A stretch of 64,000 nt of DNA from DASRRB01 sp036732755 (GTDB lineage Bacteria; Planctomycetota; B15-G4; SIAN01). Below the pieces are notes generated by a model. The model saw only the letters and a program-made list of their open reading frames with translations, made no database searches and had not been told where the DNA came from. The position numbers were made by a program, and so were the translations under genes. Within the stretch, counting starts at the first letter, position 1, and every line of letters begins with the position of its first letter. Below are positions 29,134 to 36,767 of the stretch, piece after piece. Where the stretch lies: NCBI GenBank assembly GCA_036732755.1, contig DAINBU010000001.1:62001-126000 (forward strand). The letters are read 5' to 3'.

Positions 29134-30329
29134 CGCGGCGTCCCGTTCGGCGCGTCGGCGGGCGCGCAGGCCTTCGCGCGCGCCGAGGCGGGCTGGATGC
29201 GCCGCGCGAGCTCGCCGTTCCACCGCTCGCCGCGCGCGATGGCGCGGCGCAGCTCGGCGAAGTCGACCTCGCGGTCGCCCTTCGCGCCGTCCTGGAAAGC
29301 TCGGAAGCCCGCCTTCGCCTCGGTCACCATGTTGAGGCCGAGCCAGGCGCGGTTGCTCTCGCGGTTCTTGTCCCAGTGGGCGAGCTTGTGCTTGCGCACC
29401 GACTCGATCGTCTTGGTGGTGCAGCCCGGCATCGTGTGCAGGAGCTTCGTGATCAGCCGGTCGACCGCTTCGTCGAGCAGCGAGAGGTCGAGCGTGCCGC
29501 TCTTCAGCAGCTTCTCGCCCGCGCCGCGCTCGGCGCCCGTTTTCGGCTCGCCGTGGACGAGGCGGCCGTACTCGTCGAGCCAGCGCTGCGTGTGCACCAG
29601 CGGATTGGCGATGAAGCCGCCTTCGACGCGCAGGACCGGGACGATCTCGTGGACGAGGCCGAGGCGGTGCGCCTTGTGGGCCGACCACGTCTCGCACAGC
29701 GTGCAGCTCGCCATCGCGTGCTCGACGCCGGTGAAGAGCGGCAGGAAGTCGGTCGCGCCGCCGTCGGGCGCCGAGCCGTGGCGCGGGCCGGCCTGGCCGA
29801 AGACCGCGAGGTCGGAGGCGAGGGTGTAGTCGCACGCCATCCCGATCTCCTGCCCGCCCGCGACGCGCAGCCCGTTGGCGCGGCAGATCACCGGCTTGTC
29901 GCATTCGAGGATCGCGCTCACCATGTCGTTGAAGAGCCGCATGTACTGGCGGTACTCCTCGGGACGGCCGGCGTAGTAGTCGGCGTACTCCTCGGTGTTG
30001 CCGCCGCTGCAGAAGGCGCGCGTGCCGGCGCCGGTGAAGACGACGGCCACCGCCGCGCGGTCGTTCGACGCGGCGCGGAAGGCGAGGATCACCGACTTCA
30101 CCATCTCGGTGGTGTAGGAGTTGAGCTGCTTCTCGTTGTCGAGGACGATCCAGGTCGCGTGCAGCCCCTCGACGACGTGGCCGGAAGAGTCGCGCACCGG
30201 TCGTTTCTCGAGACGCACGTCGTGGAGCGTCGCGGGGTCGAGCCCCGCCACGAGGTCGTGGTCCTTGAGCGCCGTCGTCGCGCTCGCGCAGCAGCAGGCC
30301 GATCCGGGCTTCGAGTGCGTCACGGTCAT
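29130..30329 (-). CDS. oah: 6-oxocyclohex-1-ene-1-carbonyl-CoA hydrolase
   Basis: The 399-residue product is a long crotonase-family ring hydrolase (Oah/BamA type): WIVLDNEKQLNSYTTEMVKS, FTGAGTRAFCSGGNTEEYAD, YRQYMRLFNDMVSAIL, GLRVAGGQEIGMACDYTLA and GSAPDGGATDFLPLFTG. The size is well above the ~260 residues of ordinary hydratases and fits Oah. It hydrates and opens the ring to form 3-hydroxypimeloyl-CoA. The N-terminus is odd, with three adjacent cysteines (SACCCAS, residues ~10-16) before the conserved ALKDHDLV. It lies 4 bases after had and overlaps dch by ATGA. Confidence 0.93.
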   Translation of the reverse strand: MTVTHSKPGSACCCASATTALKDHDLVAGLDPATLHDVRLEKRPVRDSSGHVVEGLHATWIVLDNEKQLNSYTTEMVKSVILAFRAASNDRAAVAVVFTGAGTRAFCSGGNTEEYADYYAGRPEEYRQYMRLFNDMVSAILECDKPVICRANGLRVAGGQEIGMACDYTLASDLAVFGQAGPRHGSAPDGGATDFLPLFTGVEHAMASCTLCETWSAHKAHRLGLVHEIVPVLRVEGGFIANPLVHTQRWLDEYGRLVHGEPKTGAERGAGEKLLKSGTLDLSLLDEAVDRLITKLLHTMPGCTTKTIESVRKHKLAHWDKNRESNRAWLGLNMVTEAKAGFRAFQDGAKGDREVDFAELRRAIARGERWNGELARRIQPASARAKACAPADAPNGTPR

Positions 30330-30333
30330 CTCC

Positions 30334-31407
30334 TCACGCGGATGCGAAATCGGGTTCGAGCACGACGCGCTGCTTCACGTGTTTCGCGCGCACTGTCGCG
30401 AGCGCGTCCTGGATCTGCGACATCGGGCGGCGCTGGACGAACGGCCGCACCGCGACCTTCCCGCGCAGGACGAGCTCGAGCGCCTCGGGATAGAGCTCCG
30501 GCGCGCAGCCCCAATTGCCCTGCGCCGTGGCGTCGAACGCCATCAGGTTCGAGAGGCGGACGTTCACGCTCTTGGGCGTGAAGCCGACCACCCCGAGCCA
30601 CGCGCCCGGCCCGAGCAGCGCGAAGGCGAGCTCCTGGCCGGCCGCGGAGCCCGAGGTCTCGAAGAGCTTCCAGCAGACGGGCGGGAGGCCGCGCTCCTTG
30701 GCGAGCGCGCGCAGCGTCGCCTTCACGCCGGCCGCGTCGGACTTCGAGGCGTCGATGGTGAGCGCCGCGCCGTGATCCGCGAGCGGCACGAGCCGAGCGG
30801 CGTCGACGTCGATCGCGACCACGGTGGCGCCGAGCGCCGCGGCGATCTGCACGCCGAAGCCGCCGACGCCGCCGGCGCCGACGAAGACGGCGAGCTCGCC
30901 GCGGCGCAGCCCGGAGCGGCGGATCGCCTGGAACGGCGTCGTGATCGCGTCGGCGAGCACCGCGAGCTCGACGAGGTCGACCGGCGCGCCGCGCAGGTCG
31001 TCCGGCACCGGGCAGAGGCCGCGCGCCGGGACGCGCACGTGGCTCGCGAAGCCGCCGTGGACGTCGTTGCCGGGGAAGATCTGCTTCTTGCAGATCGAGC
31101 CGCGGCCGGCGCGGCAGAGGTCGCATTCGCCGCACGGCAGGACCGCCGGCACGACCACGGCGCGGCCGCGCCACTCCCCGGCGCCGGCGCCGCAGTCGAC
31201 CACGCGGCCGCTGATCTCGTGGCCGAGCGTGAGCGGCAGCTTGCCGCGCGTCGGAACGCCCTCGTCGAGGTAGCCGAGGTCGGTGTGGCAGATGCCGCAG
31301 CCGGCGACCTCCACCACGACCTCGCCCGCTCCGACCGACGGCTCCTCGCGCACGGCGCGCTCGAGCGGCCGTCCCTGCGCCGTCATCTGCCAGCAGTCGA
31401 CCCGCAT
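30334..31407 (-). CDS. had: 6-hydroxycyclohex-1-ene-1-carbonyl-CoA dehydrogenase
   Basis: The 357-residue product is a zinc-dependent medium-chain dehydrogenase: catalytic zinc ligands in AGCGICHTDLGY and LTLGHEISG, structural zinc cysteines in PCGECDLCRAGRGSICKK, and the NAD motif FVGAGGVGGFGVQ. It fits Had, which oxidises the 6-hydroxy intermediate to the 6-oxo compound used by Oah. GGGGAG precedes the ATG by about 7 bases. It is the first gene of the aromatic operon and is divergent from the DUF1501 gene across a structured 289-base region. Confidence 0.9.
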   Translation of the reverse strand: MRVDCWQMTAQGRPLERAVREEPSVGAGEVVVEVAGCGICHTDLGYLDEGVPTRGKLPLTLGHEISGRVVDCGAGAGEWRGRAVVVPAVLPCGECDLCRAGRGSICKKQIFPGNDVHGGFASHVRVPARGLCPVPDDLRGAPVDLVELAVLADAITTPFQAIRRSGLRRGELAVFVGAGGVGGFGVQIAAALGATVVAIDVDAARLVPLADHGAALTIDASKSDAAGVKATLRALAKERGLPPVCWKLFETSGSAAGQELAFALLGPGAWLGVVGFTPKSVNVRLSNLMAFDATAQGNWGCAPELYPEALELVLRGKVAVRPFVQRRPMSQIQDALATVRAKHVKQRVVLEPDFASA

Positions 31408-31453
31408 CGTTCACTCCCCGACGCGCGCGACGCGCCGGCTCTCCGGTCGCGCT

Positions 31454-31481
31454 CGCGCCGCGTTTCGCAAACGGCGGCGCG
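31454..31481. promoter_or_regulatory. Near-perfect dyad upstream of had
   Basis: CGCGCCGCGTTT (31454-31465) is matched by AAACG-G-CGGCGCG (31469-31481) as an inverted repeat with one extra G and centre CGC. The core CGTTTCGCAAACG is a 13-bp palindrome at 31461-31473. It lies ~50 bases before the had ATG, a position suited to an operator or a leader hairpin. Confidence 0.45.
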
Positions 31482-31510
31482 ACGCCACGCCGCCCGGCCC
31501 GGCGGCGGGG

Positions 31511-31530
31511 AAAAGAGCACGATGCTGCTC
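31511..31530 (-). terminator. Terminator-like hairpin in the had leader
   Basis: On the minus strand GAGCA-GCATCG-TGCTC is followed directly by TTTTCCCC. The stem is only 5 bp, so strength is doubtful. As it lies upstream of had and no gene precedes it on this strand, it would act as a leader attenuator. Confidence 0.3.
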
Positions 31531-31541
31531 ATCCGGAGCGA

Positions 31542-31555
31542 ACGACCGCGGTCGT
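31542..31555. promoter_or_regulatory. 14-bp perfect palindrome (candidate operator)
   Basis: ACGACCGCGGTCGT is its own reverse complement. It lies between the divergent had operon and the DUF1501 gene and is a candidate regulator-binding site. Confidence 0.4.
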
Positions 31556-31577
31556 CTTCGCGGAAAGGACGGGGGGA

Positions 31578-31633
31578 GTTGCCCACCACAGGCGAAAAAC
31601 CCCCACCGGAGGGGTCATTCGGCGGTGGGCAAC
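31578..31633 (-). promoter_or_regulatory. Nested hairpin with an internal terminator-like stem
   Basis: A perfect 10-bp outer stem (GTTGCCCACC, 31578-31587, with its complement at 31624-31633) encloses an inner CCCC/GGGG stem. On the minus strand the inner stem is followed by GTTTTT. The architecture suits a structured leader or a small attenuator for had; it also stands 63 bases before the DUF1501 start on the other strand. Confidence 0.45.
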
Positions 31634-31676
31634 ATGGTGCCCGAGCTGGCGCCCCGGCGCGCGGATCGAGGGGCGA

Positions 31677-31682
31677 TAAGCT
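31677..31682 (+). promoter_or_regulatory. Candidate -10 box of the DUF1501 gene
   Basis: TAAGCT lies 15 bases before the ATG at 31697, preceded by GA. Similar TANNNT hexamers stand before several other plus-strand genes here (33207, 48714, 50799). No convincing -35 box is seen. Confidence 0.3.
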
Positions 31683-31696
31683 CCGGAGTTCTCGCG

Positions 31697-33187
31697 ATGA
31701 AGGAACTCCCCGACGAACTCCGCCGCCAGCTCGGCCGCGCGATCACGCGCCGCACCTTCCTCCGCCGCGCGAAGCTCTCGCTCGGCGCGATCGCGCTGGG
31801 AGAGCTGATCGGTTCGCGGAAGAGCGCGCTCGCCGCGGGTCCGCAGCAGGACGTCTTCTCGCTCGACCACCCGCTCGCCGTCCGGCCGCCGATGTTCGCG
31901 CCGAAGGCGAAGGCGGTGATCTACGTCGACATGGCGGGCGCGCCGCCGCAGCACGACCTCTTCGACTGGAAGCCGAAGCTGGTCGAGATGCACCTGAAGC
32001 CGTGCCCCGATGAACTGCTGAAGGGCCAGCAGTTCGCGTTCATCAAGGGGCGGCCGCTGATCCTCGGCTCGCCGTACGAGTTCGCGCAGCACGGGCAGTC
32101 GGGCGCGTGGGTGAGCGAACTGCTGCCGAACCTCGCGACCGTCGTCGACGACCTCTGCATCGTGAAGTCGATGCGCACCAGCGAGTTCAACCACGCGCCG
32201 GCCGACCTCTTCATGCACACGGGCGACCGCAATCCGGGCGCGGCGGCGCTCGGCGCGTGGGCGACCTACGGGCTCGGCAGCGAGAACCAGGACCTCCCCG
32301 GCTTCGTCGTGCTGGTGTCGGGCGGCGCCGATCCGACCGCGGGCAAGAGCGTCTGGTCGAGCGGCTTCCTGCCGTCGGTCTACCAGGGCGTGCAGTGCCG
32401 CAGCGGCAAGGACCCGGTCTTCTACGTGAGCGACCCGCCCGGCATGACGCGCGCGACGCGGCGCGCCACGCTGGACGCCCTGAAAGAACTGAACGAGCTC
32501 GAGCACGCGGAGGCGGGCGATCCCGAGACGCTGACGCGCATCGCGCAGTACGAGCTCGCGTTTCGCATGCAGGTCTCGGTGCCCGAGGTGATGGACCTCT
32601 CGAAGGAGACGCCGGAGACGCTCGAGCTCTACGGCGCGACGCCCGGGGCGGCGAGCTTCGCCAACCACTGCCTGCTCGCGCGCCGCATGGTCGAGAGCGG
32701 CGTGCGCTTCGTCCAGCTGTTCGACTGGGGCTGGGACGTGCACGGCACCAACAAGGGCGACGACATCGTCACGCAGCTCCCGATGAAGTGCCGGGAGACC
32801 GATCGCCCGGTCGCGGCGCTGATCCAGGACTTGAAGCGCCGCGGCCTGCTCGACACGACGCTCGTGATCTGGGGCGGCGAGTTCGGCCGCACCGCCATGA
32901 ACGAGGCGCGCGACGGCAGCAAGTTCCTCGGCCGCGACCACCACCCGCACTGCTTCACGATGTTCTTCGCGGGCGGCGGCGTGAAGGCCGGCGTCACGAT
33001 CGGCGCCACCGACGACTTCGGGTACCACGTCACCGACACGCCGATCGACGTCCACGACCTGCAGGCGACGCTGCTCCACCTCCTCGGCTTCGACGCGCAC
33101 CGCTTCTCGTATCCGTACAAGGGCCTGAACCAGCGGCTGATCGGCCCGGCCGACGACCCGAAGGTGCGGACGGAACTGCTGGCGTGA
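31697..33187 (+). CDS. DUF1501 protein, Tat-exported (sulfatase-like fold)
   Basis: The 496-residue product has a Tat signal (TRRTFLRRAKLSLGAIALGE). The DUF1501 core follows: AVIYVDMAGAPPQHDLFDWKP, LPNLATVVDDLCIVKSM, FNHAPADLFMHTG, RFVQLFDWGWDVHG, VIWGGEFGRTAMNE and LGRDHHPHCFTMFFAGGG. DUF1501 belongs to the alkaline-phosphatase-like superfamily and in planctomycetes is normally encoded next to a PSD1 gene; the nearest PSD1 gene is at 8752-12372. It is probably exported folded. GGAG lies 9-12 bases before the chosen ATG. Confidence 0.88.
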   Translation: MKELPDELRRQLGRAITRRTFLRRAKLSLGAIALGELIGSRKSALAAGPQQDVFSLDHPLAVRPPMFAPKAKAVIYVDMAGAPPQHDLFDWKPKLVEMHLKPCPDELLKGQQFAFIKGRPLILGSPYEFAQHGQSGAWVSELLPNLATVVDDLCIVKSMRTSEFNHAPADLFMHTGDRNPGAAALGAWATYGLGSENQDLPGFVVLVSGGADPTAGKSVWSSGFLPSVYQGVQCRSGKDPVFYVSDPPGMTRATRRATLDALKELNELEHAEAGDPETLTRIAQYELAFRMQVSVPEVMDLSKETPETLELYGATPGAASFANHCLLARRMVESGVRFVQLFDWGWDVHGTNKGDDIVTQLPMKCRETDRPVAALIQDLKRRGLLDTTLVIWGGEFGRTAMNEARDGSKFLGRDHHPHCFTMFFAGGGVKAGVTIGATDDFGYHVTDTPIDVHDLQATLLHLLGFDAHRFSYPYKGLNQRLIGPADDPKVRTELLA

Positions 33188-33219
33188 GCCAAAGAAGGCG
33201 GGTCGCTACGCTTCGCCCG

Positions 33220-33429
33220 ATGCGATTCCCATCCCGGCGCAAGCGCCCGCGCGCGAAGAAGGTCGCTCCTGCGCTCGTCGCCGACCCGATCGCCGAGCTG
33301 ATCGATCCCTATCGCGCGGCCTGGCTCGCGTTGAGTCCGTGGGAGCGCCTGCTCCGTTCGTGGAAGCTGCGCGAACGGCTCGTCGATCCGCAGGCCGTGC
33401 ACGATGCAAAGACTCTTCCAGACCTTTGA
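33220..33429 (+). CDS. Small basic protein paired with the nucleotidyltransferase
   Basis: The 69-residue product (MRFPSRRKRPRAKK, then PIAELIDPYRAAWLALSPWE, ending HDAKTLPDL) overlaps the next gene by 26 bases. Short proteins with this W-rich helix and an HDAK..L tail are often seen just upstream of AbiEii-like nucleotidyltransferases. I assign no function beyond a partner or antitoxin-like role as a hypothesis. TACGCT ends 7 bases before the ATG and no Shine-Dalgarno sequence is present, which would fit a leaderless transcript. Confidence 0.6.
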   Translation: MRFPSRRKRPRAKKVAPALVADPIAELIDPYRAAWLALSPWERLLRSWKLRERLVDPQAVHDAKTLPDL

Positions 33430-34123
33430 CCGCCACGCGGTCCGCTACCTCCTGATCAGCGGACAGGCGGCGGTCCTCTACGGCGCGGCGAGCTTTTCCG
33501 AAGACGTGGACGTCTGGATCGATCCGCGCGCGCCGAACGTGCGCGCCTTCCTGGCCGCGCTCGCGGAGCTGGATGCGTCGGTCTACAAGCTGACCCCGCC
33601 GATGACGGCCCGCAACGTCGCCTTCGGCCACGCATTCCACTTCCTCGTGCCCGACGGCGCGACTCCGATCTATCTCGACGTCATGCCGCGCCCGCCGCGA
33701 GTCGGGACGTTCGCGGCGTCCTACCGCCGTCGGCGGCACCTGGTGTCGGGCGACGCGGCCGTCGAGGTCGTCTCGATCGAGGACCTGATCGAACTGAAGA
33801 AGACGCGACGCCTCGCCGACTACGACGTCATCACGACGCTCGTCTCGATCCGTCTGCGCGAGATCCCCGAACGAAGTCGAACGCTGCTCACGTGGGCCGC
33901 GAAGAATGCGTTTCGAGCGGAGGACCGGGTGGCCTACCGGGGATTGCTCGGCCAACGCATGACGGCGGCCGCAGGTCAGGCCGAGTTGCTGCGGGAACTC
34001 TCGCGACTGCAGAAGCTCGACACCGCGCATTGGTCGCGCGTGATCGACGATCTCCGCCGACTTCGCGCGCGCGGCAGCCTTCTCGAGGAAGGGACCCCCG
34101 TCCGCGCGATCCTCTCGTCCTGA
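33404..34123 (+). CDS. AbiEii-like nucleotidyltransferase
   Basis: The 239-residue product has the nucleotidyltransferase-fold signature in its first 40 residues: LLISGQAAVLYGAASFSEDVDVWID, split here as a Gly-rich turn (SGQAAVLYG) and the metal-binding DVD at Asp34/Asp36; a third acid is likely in PIYLDVMPRP. The rest is helical. Relatives act as toxin-like or tRNA-modifying nucleotidyltransferases, and others are uncharacterised. It overlaps the small upstream gene and ends in TGATG, overlapping the chromate transporter start. A toxin-antitoxin role is possible but unproven. Confidence 0.75.
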   Translation: MQRLFQTFDRHAVRYLLISGQAAVLYGAASFSEDVDVWIDPRAPNVRAFLAALAELDASVYKLTPPMTARNVAFGHAFHFLVPDGATPIYLDVMPRPPRVGTFAASYRRRRHLVSGDAAVEVVSIEDLIELKKTRRLADYDVITTLVSIRLREIPERSRTLLTWAAKNAFRAEDRVAYRGLLGQRMTAAAGQAELLRELSRLQKLDTAHWSRVIDDLRRLRARGSLLEEGTPVRAILSS

Positions 34124-35547
34124 TGGCGCGACGGGATATCGCCAGAGACATGGTCGAGGAACCATCCCCGCCGCCGGTGCCGAGTCCGCCGCCGCGCCGC
34201 ACGGTCGCGTTCGGCGAGGCGTTCCGGTTCTGGCTGAAGCTCGGCTTCATCAACTTCGGCGGGCCGACCGGCCAGATCGCGATGATGCACGAGGAGCTGG
34301 TCGAGAAGCGCGGCTGGATCAGCGAGTCGCGGTTCCTGCATGCGCTCAACTACTGCATGCTGCTGCCGGGACCGGAAGCGCAGCAGCTCGCGATCTACGT
34401 CGGCTGGCTGCTGCATCGCACGCTCGGCGGGCTGGTCGCGGGGATCCTCTTCGTCCTGCCGGGCGCGCTGCTGATGGGGGTCCTGTCGTGGCTCGCGGCG
34501 ACGCGCGGGCAGCTCGCGCCGGTCGCGGCGGTCTTCTACGGGCTGCGTGCGGCGGTGATCGCGATCGTCGCGGTCGCGGTGATCCGGATCGGCAGCAAGT
34601 CGCTGAAGAACGGCGCGATGGTCGCGATCGCGGCGGCGGCGTTCGTCGGGATCTTCGTGCTGCACCTGCCCTTCCCGTTGATCGTGCTCTCGGCGGGCGT
34701 GCTCGGTCTCATCGGCGCACGCGTGCGGCCCGATCTGTTCCAGGTCGCGGCGGGCCACGGCGCGAAGGGCGCGCACGTCGTCCTGCACGACGACGACCTG
34801 CCGCCGGACCACGCGCGGCCGACGCTGGCGCGGACGCTGCGCGCGCTCGTCGTCGGGAGCCTCGTCTGGATCGCGCCGCTCGCGCTGGTCGCGTGGTGGC
34901 GGGGGCGCGACGACGTGCTCACGCAGCAGGGGCTCTTCTTCAGCAAGGCGGCGATGGTGACGTTCGGCGGCGCGTACGCCGTCCTCGCCTACCTGCAGCA
35001 GGCGGCGGTCGAGACGTACCACTGGCTCGTGCCGGGCGAGATGCTCGACGGGCTGGGGCTCGCCGAGTCGACGCCGGGGCCGCTGATCCTCGTCACGGAG
35101 TTCGTCGGCTACCTCGGCGCCTATCGAAACCCGGGAAACCTGTCGCCGCTGCTCGCCGGCGCGCTCGGCGCGGCCGTCACGCTCTGGGCCACGTTCGCGC
35201 CGTGCTTCCTCTGGATCTTCCTCGGCGCGCCGTTCATCGAGTCGACGCGCCGCCAGAAGGCGTTCGCGGCCGCGCTCGCGACCATCACCGCCTCGGTCGT
35301 CGGCGTCGTCCTGAACCTCGCGGTCGCCCTCGCGCTGCACACCCTCTTCTCGCGAGTCGGCGAGCGGACGCTCGGGCCGGCGCGCCTGCCGGTCCCGGAG
35401 CTCGCGAGCGTCGACCTCTTCGCCGTCGCGCTCGCGGTCGCGGCGTTCGTCGCAATGCGGCGCTTCAAGGTCGGGATCATCCCGGTCGTGCTGGCGAGCG
35501 CGGCGATCGGGCTCGCGTGGAAGCTCGGAGTGCGCGCGAGCGGCTGA
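34123..35547 (+). CDS. chrA: Chromate transporter, two-domain ChrA
   Basis: The 474-residue membrane protein has both CHR halves. The first contains FWLKLGFINFGGPTGQIAMM, ALNYCMLLPGPEAQQLAIYV; the second contains FFSKAAMVTFGGAYAVLAYL and LGLAESTPGPLILVTEFVGY. About ten hydrophobic segments are visible. ChrA proteins export chromate; the natural role in anaerobes is unclear. Translation probably couples to the preceding gene through TGATG. A start at 34150 (MVEEPSPP) is an alternative. Confidence 0.9.
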   Translation: MARRDIARDMVEEPSPPPVPSPPPRRTVAFGEAFRFWLKLGFINFGGPTGQIAMMHEELVEKRGWISESRFLHALNYCMLLPGPEAQQLAIYVGWLLHRTLGGLVAGILFVLPGALLMGVLSWLAATRGQLAPVAAVFYGLRAAVIAIVAVAVIRIGSKSLKNGAMVAIAAAAFVGIFVLHLPFPLIVLSAGVLGLIGARVRPDLFQVAAGHGAKGAHVVLHDDDLPPDHARPTLARTLRALVVGSLVWIAPLALVAWWRGRDDVLTQQGLFFSKAAMVTFGGAYAVLAYLQQAAVETYHWLVPGEMLDGLGLAESTPGPLILVTEFVGYLGAYRNPGNLSPLLAGALGAAVTLWATFAPCFLWIFLGAPFIESTRRQKAFAAALATITASVVGVVLNLAVALALHTLFSRVGERTLGPARLPVPELASVDLFAVALAVAAFVAMRRFKVGIIPVVLASAAIGLAWKLGVRASG

Positions 35548-35588
35548 GCGCAAGGCGCGACGCCCGCTGCGGGCCGCTCGCGCAGCCG

Positions 35589-35604
35589 TTCAGCCGCCAT
35601 TCAG
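35589..35604 (+). promoter_or_regulatory. TTCAG direct repeat, 11-bp period (candidate OmpR-type regulator site)
   Basis: GTTCAGCCGCC and ATTCAGGCGCG place two TTCAG half sites 11 bp apart, one helical turn, 92 bases before the secreted-protein ATG at 35696. OmpR-family regulators typically bind such direct repeats, and an OmpR-type regulator is encoded just downstream (36768). Confidence 0.4.
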
Positions 35605-35695
35605 GCGCGTCGCCTAACACCTCCCTGGAAACCGGGACCCACACCCGCGAATCGCGCGCCGCCGCGCCACGTGCGCCGCGCAACGGAGGAACGTC

Positions 35696-36634
35696 ATGCA
35701 CTGGACCCTCGCGAAATGGCTGGCCGTCGGCACGACGACGCTCGCGCTGCCGGTGGCGACGCACGCCGCCTTCCCCTCGTTCTTCGCCGACGGCGACTGC
35801 GAGGCCGTCGCGGGCGCGCAGCGGAACGCGGCCGAGGAGCGGGCCGAGGCGGACCTCTGGCTCGCCGCCGCGAAGGCGAAGAACGCCCCCGACGGCGAGG
35901 CGGCGGCGCGCGAGGCGGCGGCGCGCGCCGCTTTCGACGAGGCGATCGACCTCGCGCGCGAGCAGTTCCAAGCGCGCGACCAGGTGTGCGAGGTGCTCGG
36001 CGGCGGCAAGTACGACCCGGCGCTCTCGCCCGGCGAGTTCTCGACGACGATCGACAACCTCTACTTCCCGCACGTGCCCGGCCAGACGCTCGTCTACGAG
36101 GGGAACAGCGCCGAGGGCTTCGAGCACAACGAAGTCACGACCACCTTCAACATCGTGACGATCGGAGGCTTCGCCACGCGAGCGATCGAGGACGTCGTGC
36201 TGCTCGATGGCGTGCAGATCGAGCATGCCACCGACTACTTCGCGCAGCGCTCGAACGGCGACGTCTGGTACTTCGGCGAGGTCTCGCGCGAATTCGAGGA
36301 CGGCTTCCTCGACAGCCTCGAAGGCTCGTGGCGCGCCGGCAAGGACGAGGCGAAGCCCGGCATCGTGATGTTGCAGGACAACCACGTCGGCGACGTCTAC
36401 CGCCAGGAGTACTTCATCGACGTCGCCGAGGACGTCGCGATGGTGCTCGCCACCGACGAGACGGTGAAGGTGCCGTTCGGCACGTTCCAGAACTGCCTGA
36501 AGACGATCGAGTTCGCCGCGCTCGAGCCCGACGTGTTCGAGTGGAAGTTCTACGCGCCGAAAGTCGGCCTCGTGCTCGTCGTCGACCTCGAGACCGGCGA
36601 CCGGCTCGAGCTGGTCGACGTCTTCATGAAGTAG
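35696..36634 (+). CDS. Secreted protein of unknown function beside a two-component system
   Basis: The 312-residue product has a cleavable signal (KWLAVGTTTLALPVATHAAF) and an Ala/Glu-rich helical region (~30-95). A beta-rich domain follows with IDNLYFPHVPGQTLVYEGNS, TDYFAQRSNGDVWYFGEVSR and FGTFQNCLKTIEFAALEPDV. The YFP.VPG....Y.G and NVWYFGE-type strings mark a secreted family found in several phyla with no established function. GGAGG lies at 35685-35689, seven bases before the ATG. A TTCAG direct repeat stands upstream, so the adjacent OmpR-type regulator may control it. Confidence 0.75.
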   Translation: MHWTLAKWLAVGTTTLALPVATHAAFPSFFADGDCEAVAGAQRNAAEERAEADLWLAAAKAKNAPDGEAAAREAAARAAFDEAIDLAREQFQARDQVCEVLGGGKYDPALSPGEFSTTIDNLYFPHVPGQTLVYEGNSAEGFEHNEVTTTFNIVTIGGFATRAIEDVVLLDGVQIEHATDYFAQRSNGDVWYFGEVSREFEDGFLDSLEGSWRAGKDEAKPGIVMLQDNHVGDVYRQEYFIDVAEDVAMVLATDETVKVPFGTFQNCLKTIEFAALEPDVFEWKFYAPKVGLVLVVDLETGDRLELVDVFMK

Positions 36635-36658
36635 GCGCGGGTCGCGAGCGGACCGCGC

Positions 36659-36687
36659 CGCGGCGGCGGAGGAGGCCCGCCGCCGCG
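36659..36687 (+). terminator. Strong GC hairpin after the secreted-protein gene
   Basis: CGCGGCGGCGG (36659-36669) pairs perfectly with CCGCCGCCGCG (36677-36687) across a 7-base loop, 25 bases after the stop. The tail is C-rich rather than T-rich, so termination is likely but not certain. Confidence 0.4.
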
Positions 36688-36767
36688 CGCGCTCCCCCCT
36701 CGCGCGTTCCGGCGGCGCGGCCTACTGTCCCGTCGTCCGGGGTGGCCCGAAGAGAGGGTCCCACGTC

